IMG/VR virus record: IMGVR_UViG_3300046331_000333
Span: 1-33,743 of that record
Direction: 5' to 3' (one strand)
DNA: 33,743 bases
Source: a virus
The notes under the pieces were generated by a model, which was not told where the DNA came from, did not search any database, and worked only from the letters and a program-made list of their open reading frames with translations. Positions 30,610 to 33,743 of the stretch are shown here, piece after piece. Within the stretch, counting starts at the first letter, position 1; every line of letters starts with the position of its first letter. Position numbers and translations under genes: made by a program.

Positions 30610-31097
30610 GTAAAAAAATAGCAGACATAGCACGTTCATACATTGGACAACTAGAAACTAAAAATAATAGCGGTTTTGTTGATCCTGTTTTCGAGATGAA
30701 AATGAAGCAACAAGGATTTTACAAAGGTGCTCCGTGGTGTGCTTTCTTTACTCGCTTAGTTTGGCGAGAAGGTGGACAAGATGTTAGCCTTATGAATGGT
30801 AGTGCTTGGCGAACTGCTTTAAATCTACAAATGCAAGAGCATAGATGGGAAGCAAAACCAGTAGTAGGTGCGTTAGTTGTATGGCGGTCGTTTCGTTCAG
30901 GTAAGCCATTAAGCACGGGACACATTGGAATAGTAACAGATGTTGATGGGACTAATTACAGTACAGTTGAAGGTAACACAACGGACAAAGGAGGTCGCGA
31001 AGGTTTGATGGTGGCTATTCGTCACCGACATTTAACAAAAGATAAATTTGAAACTAGAGATGGATTGCGATTAATGGGGTTTGTTTATCCTAAATAG
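30606..31097 (+). CDS. Endolysin, CHAP-like cysteine amidase/peptidase
   Basis: 163 residues. The catalytic Cys45 in APWCAFFTRLVW, His106 in STGHIGIV and the acidic/amide residue in VEGNT (122-125) form the Cys-His-Asn/Glu set of CHAP/NlpC-like peptidoglycan hydrolases. No signal peptide, so it depends on the holin. The N-terminal IADIARSYIGQLETKNNSG matches the usual opening of such enzymes. Cell-wall amide bonds are the substrate. Confidence 0.82.
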   Translation: MSKKIADIARSYIGQLETKNNSGFVDPVFEMKMKQQGFYKGAPWCAFFTRLVWREGGQDVSLMNGSAWRTALNLQMQEHRWEAKPVVGALVVWRSFRSGKPLSTGHIGIVTDVDGTNYSTVEGNTTDKGGREGLMVAIRHRHLTKDKFETRDGLRLMGFVYPK

Positions 31098-31177
31098 TGC
31101 CTTTATAGACTTGATTTATAGGTGCACTTTAATGTACTTTATTTCATACCAATAGAACTGAAATATAGTCTTTTACT

Positions 31178-31208
31178 AGCCTTAGCATTAATTTGTTAAG
31201 GCTTTTTT
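31178..31208 (+). terminator. Terminator after the lysis cassette
   Basis: AGCCTTA (31178-31184) and TAAGGCT (31197-31203) form a 7-bp stem with a 12-base loop, and six T's follow. It closes the late transcript before the next promoter. Confidence 0.8.
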
Positions 31209-31229
31209 ATTTAGAATGATTATAAATTA

Positions 31230-31263
31230 GAAAAATAATTTGAAAAAAATTTGAAAAAAGTTT
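31230..31263 (+). repeat. Phased A-tract array upstream of promoter
   Basis: Units GAAAAATAATTT, GAAAAAAATTT and GAAAAAAGTTT (periods 12, 11, 11) run straight into the TTTG box at 31261. The design matches the 11-bp array at 5341. Confidence 0.8.
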
Positions 31264-31291
31264 GCAGTTTTCAAAATAGTGTGTATCTTTG
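31261..31291 (+). promoter_or_regulatory. Bacteroidota-type promoter for the ERF operon
   Basis: TTTG (31261-31264), 19-base spacer, TATCTTTG (31284-31291). A leader ending AACAAATATAAATTATG follows, like that of the operon at 5453. Confidence 0.85.
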
Positions 31292-31318
31292 TAAGGTAAT
31301 CAAAAACAAATATAAATT

Positions 31319-31468
31319 ATGAAAGCAAAAATTGAAACACTTTTACTAAAATGGGGAAACAATCCATCAGATGTAAACGAAATGTTAAACTTGTACTTTG
31401 AAAGATTTGAAAAAAGAACAGATTTAACAATAAAACAAATAGCATTAACAATAAGAACTATTTATTAA
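31319..31468 (+). CDS. Small hypothetical protein (49 aa), first gene of the ERF operon
   Basis: Helical 49-residue product (KAKIETLLLKWGNNPSDVNE, then MLNLYFERFEKR). The ATG sits on the shared promoter leader. No family recognised; the position as first gene suggests early expression. Confidence 0.6.
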   Translation: MKAKIETLLLKWGNNPSDVNEMLNLYFERFEKRTDLTIKQIALTIRTIY

Positions 31469-31627
31469 ATGAAAAAACAAGGAGGAAAAAGAGCCAACTC
31501 AGGCAGGAAAAAACAACCCGAAACAAAAACTATATCGTTTCGGGTTAAAAAGTCAGTTAGCGAAGAGCTAAAAGTAAAAATCAAACAATTAATAACAGAA
31601 GAGAATGAAAAAAGAAAACACGTATAA
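31469..31627 (+). CDS. Small basic, RHH-like protein (52 aa)
   Basis: Starts KKQGGKRANSGRKKQPETK, a recurrent GGkRpNaGRkp opening. A strand TISFRVKKSV and a helix SEELKVKIKQLITEEN follow, which is how short ribbon-helix-helix-type DNA binders look. Starts immediately after the previous stop. Could regulate the operon; not proven. Confidence 0.6.
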   Translation: MKKQGGKRANSGRKKQPETKTISFRVKKSVSEELKVKIKQLITEENEKRKHV

Positions 31628-31736
31628 CGACCACGAAATCTACATCAAAGCAAACAAAGCTGAACGTAAAGCAATAGCTAACGGAATGAGATTTAATAAG
31701 CAACTTTATATTAATTATTTAAAAGCGCAGTTATGA
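31605..31736 (+). CDS. Small hypothetical protein (43 aa)
   Basis: MKKENTYNDHEIYIKANKAE, then a basic helix. Overlaps the previous gene by 23 bases and the ERF gene by four (ATGA), so it is likely translated in a coupled series. Unknown function. Confidence 0.5.
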   Translation: MKKENTYNDHEIYIKANKAERKAIANGMRFNKQLYINYLKAQL

Positions 31737-32236
31737 AAATTTACGCCAAGATACACGAAGCAAAGCAAGAGATAGGAGTAGTTAAGAAAAATGCTAAGAA
31801 TCCACACTTTAAAAACACGTATGCGGATTTAAACGCTTTAATTGACGCAGTTGAGCCAATCCTACTTAGTAAAGGTTTAATCTTATTACAACCTATCGAC
31901 AACGCAAAAGTCAGCACTTTAATAATAGATATTGAAACGGGTGAACAGATTGCAAGTAGTATTGATTTACCAACAAGCGGAACACCTCAAGCAATGGGTA
32001 GTGCGATAACTTATTACAGACGTTACACATTACAAAGTTTATTATCATTGCAAGCAGACGACGACGATGGGCAAATGGCAAGCAAGCCACAACCTAAGCC
32101 AACTTTAGAATGGGGTTCAGATGTTTGCATTAAAGTGATTCAAGCAATTAAAGAAAAGCGTACAACAATTGAAGCACTACCTAATCACTACACTATTACA
32201 AGCGAAGTATTAACCAAAATAAAAGAACAATTATGA
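31733..32236 (+). CDS. erf: ERF-family single-strand annealing recombinase
   Basis: 167 residues with the ERF family sequence: FKNTYADLNALIDAVEPILL near residue 25, the IDLPTSGTPQAMGSAITYYRRYTLQSLLSL core (residues ~80-110), then the acidic ADDDDG. ERF proteins form rings that anneal complementary ssDNA and drive phage recombination and genome circularisation. The SSB-like protein at 6751 is a natural partner. The C-terminal 45 residues are a separate helical piece. It is the fourth gene of its operon. Confidence 0.9.
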   Translation: MKIYAKIHEAKQEIGVVKKNAKNPHFKNTYADLNALIDAVEPILLSKGLILLQPIDNAKVSTLIIDIETGEQIASSIDLPTSGTPQAMGSAITYYRRYTLQSLLSLQADDDDGQMASKPQPKPTLEWGSDVCIKVIQAIKEKRTTIEALPNHYTITSEVLTKIKEQL

Positions 32237-32688
32237 GTAATTTAGATTTAAAGTTCGACATCCAAGTGATGAAAGATTCAACTTTGCCAACACTACAAAA
32301 GTATTTAGACTTTATCGAGTGGGCAGTTATGGAAGGTAACGAGTTAGACCCTTTAGAAGCGTTTGCAACCATTAAAAAGATGGGCAAAATGTTTGATAAG
32401 ACAAAAGGAGTGATTGAATCAGAAGCAATTGCAGAAGCTGAAAAAGTAGGTACAAAGTCTTTTACAAAAGCTGGTATTAAGTTTGAAATGCGAGATGGTG
32501 CTAAAAGTTTTGATTTCTCAGGCATAGCAGAAATTGAGCAATTAGAAAACCAACTAAAACAAGCTAAGGAAAAATATAAACTAGCTTACTTTAATAATGA
32601 GCAGGGCATAATGTCAGTTAGTGAAGATGGCGAAGTGTTACAACTGCCAACAATTAAGTTTAATAAATCATCTTTAATCGTAAAATAA
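32233..32688 (+). CDS. Recombination-linked phage protein (151 aa)
   Basis: Acidic, helical 151-residue protein. EFYN-type motifs are absent; the GTKSFTKAGIKFEMRDGAKS stretch in the centre and the NQLKQAKEKYKLAYFNNEQG coiled coil resemble Gp157/ERF-neighbour accessory proteins. Overlaps erf by four bases, so a direct functional link with ERF is likely. The family is not certain. Confidence 0.6.
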   Translation: MSNLDLKFDIQVMKDSTLPTLQKYLDFIEWAVMEGNELDPLEAFATIKKMGKMFDKTKGVIESEAIAEAEKVGTKSFTKAGIKFEMRDGAKSFDFSGIAEIEQLENQLKQAKEKYKLAYFNNEQGIMSVSEDGEVLQLPTIKFNKSSLIVK

Positions 32689-32849
32689 TGAAAACAATAA
32701 CAGTAATCGAAAAGCACATAGCACGTAAAAAAGTAGGTGCTGCTAAGAAACACTTAAAAGAATATCCAAATGACAAATGGATTGTTAAGTATGAAAATCA
32801 CGACACACGTTATAAAATCGTTAAAAACAACGAAACAGATGAGTGCTAA
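32688..32849 (+). CDS. Small basic protein (53 aa)
   Basis: MKTITVIEKHIARKKVGAAK, then EYPNDKWIVKYENHDTRYKI. The ATG overlaps the preceding stop. A basic helix followed by a beta hairpin could bind nucleic acid. Not recognised. Confidence 0.55.
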   Translation: MKTITVIEKHIARKKVGAAKKHLKEYPNDKWIVKYENHDTRYKIVKNNETDEC

Positions 32850-32994
32850 ACAACTTTCAGTGATACTGCTACTTACAGCGGTATCACTTACCTTACTAAT
32901 ATTAGCGAATAGTAAGAAGGAAATCAAAGAAAAGGACTATAAATTTTGTCCTGAAAGTCAACAAATTGAATTAGAGAAAAAAGTAGAGTTATGA
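32839..32994 (+). CDS. Single-span membrane protein (51 aa)
   Basis: The hydrophobic helix LSVILLLTAVSLTLLILA is near the N-terminus, followed by a charged tail with one cysteine. The ATG at 32839 overlaps the previous gene by 11 bases and gives a better membrane start than the ATG at 32770. Function unknown. Confidence 0.5.
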   Translation: MSAKQLSVILLLTAVSLTLLILANSKKEIKEKDYKFCPESQQIELEKKVEL

Positions 32995-33248
32995 TAGCAC
33001 AAATAATAGAACAAGCGGTTGCAGAGTTCAACCATAGAAACAAGCCTATGAGTAGATATAGATATGTTTCTAATACTTTTCCTAAGTCAAAGCGTAAAAG
33101 TTCATTACTCAAAGCCTTAAAGCAACGTAATTACATTTTATCTAATGAGTTGTTTATTGAACTATCGCAAAAGTATAATGTAAGGATTGAGAAACTAAAC
33201 CAAGTTATTAACGGTAATTATTCACTTAAAATTAAAAACAATGATTAA
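32991..33248 (+). CDS. Small basic hypothetical protein (85 aa)
   Basis: Basic, helical (FNHRNKPMSRYRYVSNTFPK, then SLLKALKQRNYILSNELFIE), ending SLKIKNND. The last part (QKYNVRIEKLNQVINGNYSL) reads like a helix-turn-helix segment. Overlaps both neighbours slightly. No family recognised. Confidence 0.55.
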   Translation: MIAQIIEQAVAEFNHRNKPMSRYRYVSNTFPKSKRKSSLLKALKQRNYILSNELFIELSQKYNVRIEKLNQVINGNYSLKIKNND

Positions 33249-33477
33249 TTGGATTAAAGAACGGGATAAATATAAGATTCCTGTTAACGAAAAGGAAATT
33301 AGAAAAGGTAAATGGAGTAATGTTACAAGATCACAAATCGTTGAAGTACTCGAAGTAAGTCAATCACAAATGTTAGGTGTTCCAGTTGTAGAATACTATT
33401 GGAAAGAATGCCAAATAGGAAGATTTCACTACATTAAACCATTAACACAATTTTTAAGAAGTTACGTAAAACATTAA
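33241..33477 (+). CDS. Hypothetical protein (78 aa)
   Basis: 78 residues, with [20 protein letters not shown] resembling a helix-turn-helix and an aromatic second half ([20 protein letters not shown]). Starts eight bases inside the previous gene. Function unknown. Confidence 0.5.
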   Translation: MINWIKERDKYKIPVNEKEIRKGKWSNVTRSQIVEVLEVSQSQMLGVPVVEYYWKECQIGRFHYIKPLTQFLRSYVKH

Positions 33478-33481
33478 GATT

Positions 33482-33743
33482 ATGATTAAAATAGAAATTA
33501 AAAACAGATTTACAGGTAGTGTTATTTTTGAATATTTAAAAGAAAAAAACACAATCAAAGATACAGTTGAAGAAGCTGTAAAAGTGAGAGCAAACCTAGA
33601 GGGAGCAAACCTAGATGGAGCAAACCTAGATGGAGCAAACCTAGATGGAGCAAACCTAGTGAGAGCAAACCTAGTGAGAGCAAACCTAGAGGGAGCAAAC
33701 CTAGTGAGAGCAAACCTAGATGGAGCAAACCTATATGGAGCAA
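33482..33743 (+). CDS. Pentapeptide-repeat protein, 3'-truncated by the window
   Basis: After a ~33-residue N-terminal part ([20 protein letters not shown]) the protein becomes a run of A-N-L-x-x units ([15 protein letters not shown] and variants), the pentapeptide-repeat pattern that folds as a right-handed square beta helix. The frame is open to the window edge. Some such proteins mimic DNA and inhibit gyrase; in phages most are of unknown role. The ATG at 33482 is preceded by ATTAAGATT. Confidence 0.8.
   Translation, partial: MIKIEIKNRFTGSVIFEYLKEKNTIKDTVEEAVKVRANLEGANLDGANLDGANLDGANLVRANLVRANLEGANLVRANLDGANLYGA
33588..33743 (+). repeat. 15-bp tandem DNA repeat within the pentapeptide gene
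   Basis: The unit (G)AGCAAACCTAG plus four variable bases recurs every 15 bases to the window edge. AGCAAACCTA is invariant in almost all copies, and only the two codons between units vary. Confidence 0.85.

Noticed and set aside
33555-33743. Minus-strand Leu/Gly repeat frame at the window end
   Set aside because: It is the complement of the pentapeptide repeats; the plus-strand frame has the family pattern and a proper N-terminal part.
33588-33743. Possible CRISPR array
   Set aside because: Units are 15 bp with no spacers and encode in-frame pentapeptides.

Overview
The window is an AT-rich, densely packed stretch of a tailed-phage (or prophage) genome whose host is most likely in the Bacteroidota, probably a flavobacterium. 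Evidence for the host: promoter-like sites follow the TTTG-N19..21-TAnnTTTG pattern of that phylum (5391-5422, 6633-6665, 31261-31291), ribosome binding sites are A-rich with little Shine-Dalgarno sequence, and there is an SSB-like protein of the DUF3127 type. No integrase, repressor or contractile-sheath gene is visible. A 1,124-residue tape measure points to a siphovirus-like particle. Genes at both window edges are cut, and replication/recombination genes lie at both ends.

Layout. (1) 1-1972: the end of a DUF3987-like replication protein, a PD-(D/E)XK (VRR-NUC-like) nuclease and small genes. (2) 1921-5259: an accessory block that reads as an integron cassette array without an integrase. 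Seven attC-like sites each carry R''/R' boxes and imperfectly paired arms, and they separate six cassettes, one of which encodes an orphan DNA methyltransferase. Three ORFs start inside attC loops and read across the recombination point. (3) 5341-8731: an early-type operon behind a promoter with an 11-bp phased A-tract array. It holds many tiny genes, a ribbon-helix-helix protein, an SSB-like gene whose leader can fold as an H-type pseudoknot, and an SPFH-like lipoprotein gene broken by an in-frame TAA. (4) 8738-8822: a class II tRNA-like gene with an odd anticodon arm. (5) 8836-17601: packaging and head genes (TerS, TerL, portal, GIY-YIG endonuclease, protease, HK97-type capsid, connectors, probable tail tube). 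The portal gene is the only gene on the minus strand. (6) 17640-29954: tail genes. (7) 29961-31097: two membrane proteins (one a holin) and an endolysin. (8) 31230-33743: a second phased-A-tract promoter and an operon with an ERF recombinase, small genes and a truncated pentapeptide-repeat gene.

How it fits together. The two phased promoters probably drive the early/recombination operons. ERF, the SSB-like protein and the DUF3987 protein would act on phage DNA. The tRNA-TerS-TerL-head-tail-lysis order is a late programme, interrupted only by the inverted portal and the homing endonuclease. The cassette array is the most unusual part: it suggests that a phage acquired, and may shuffle, integron cassettes.
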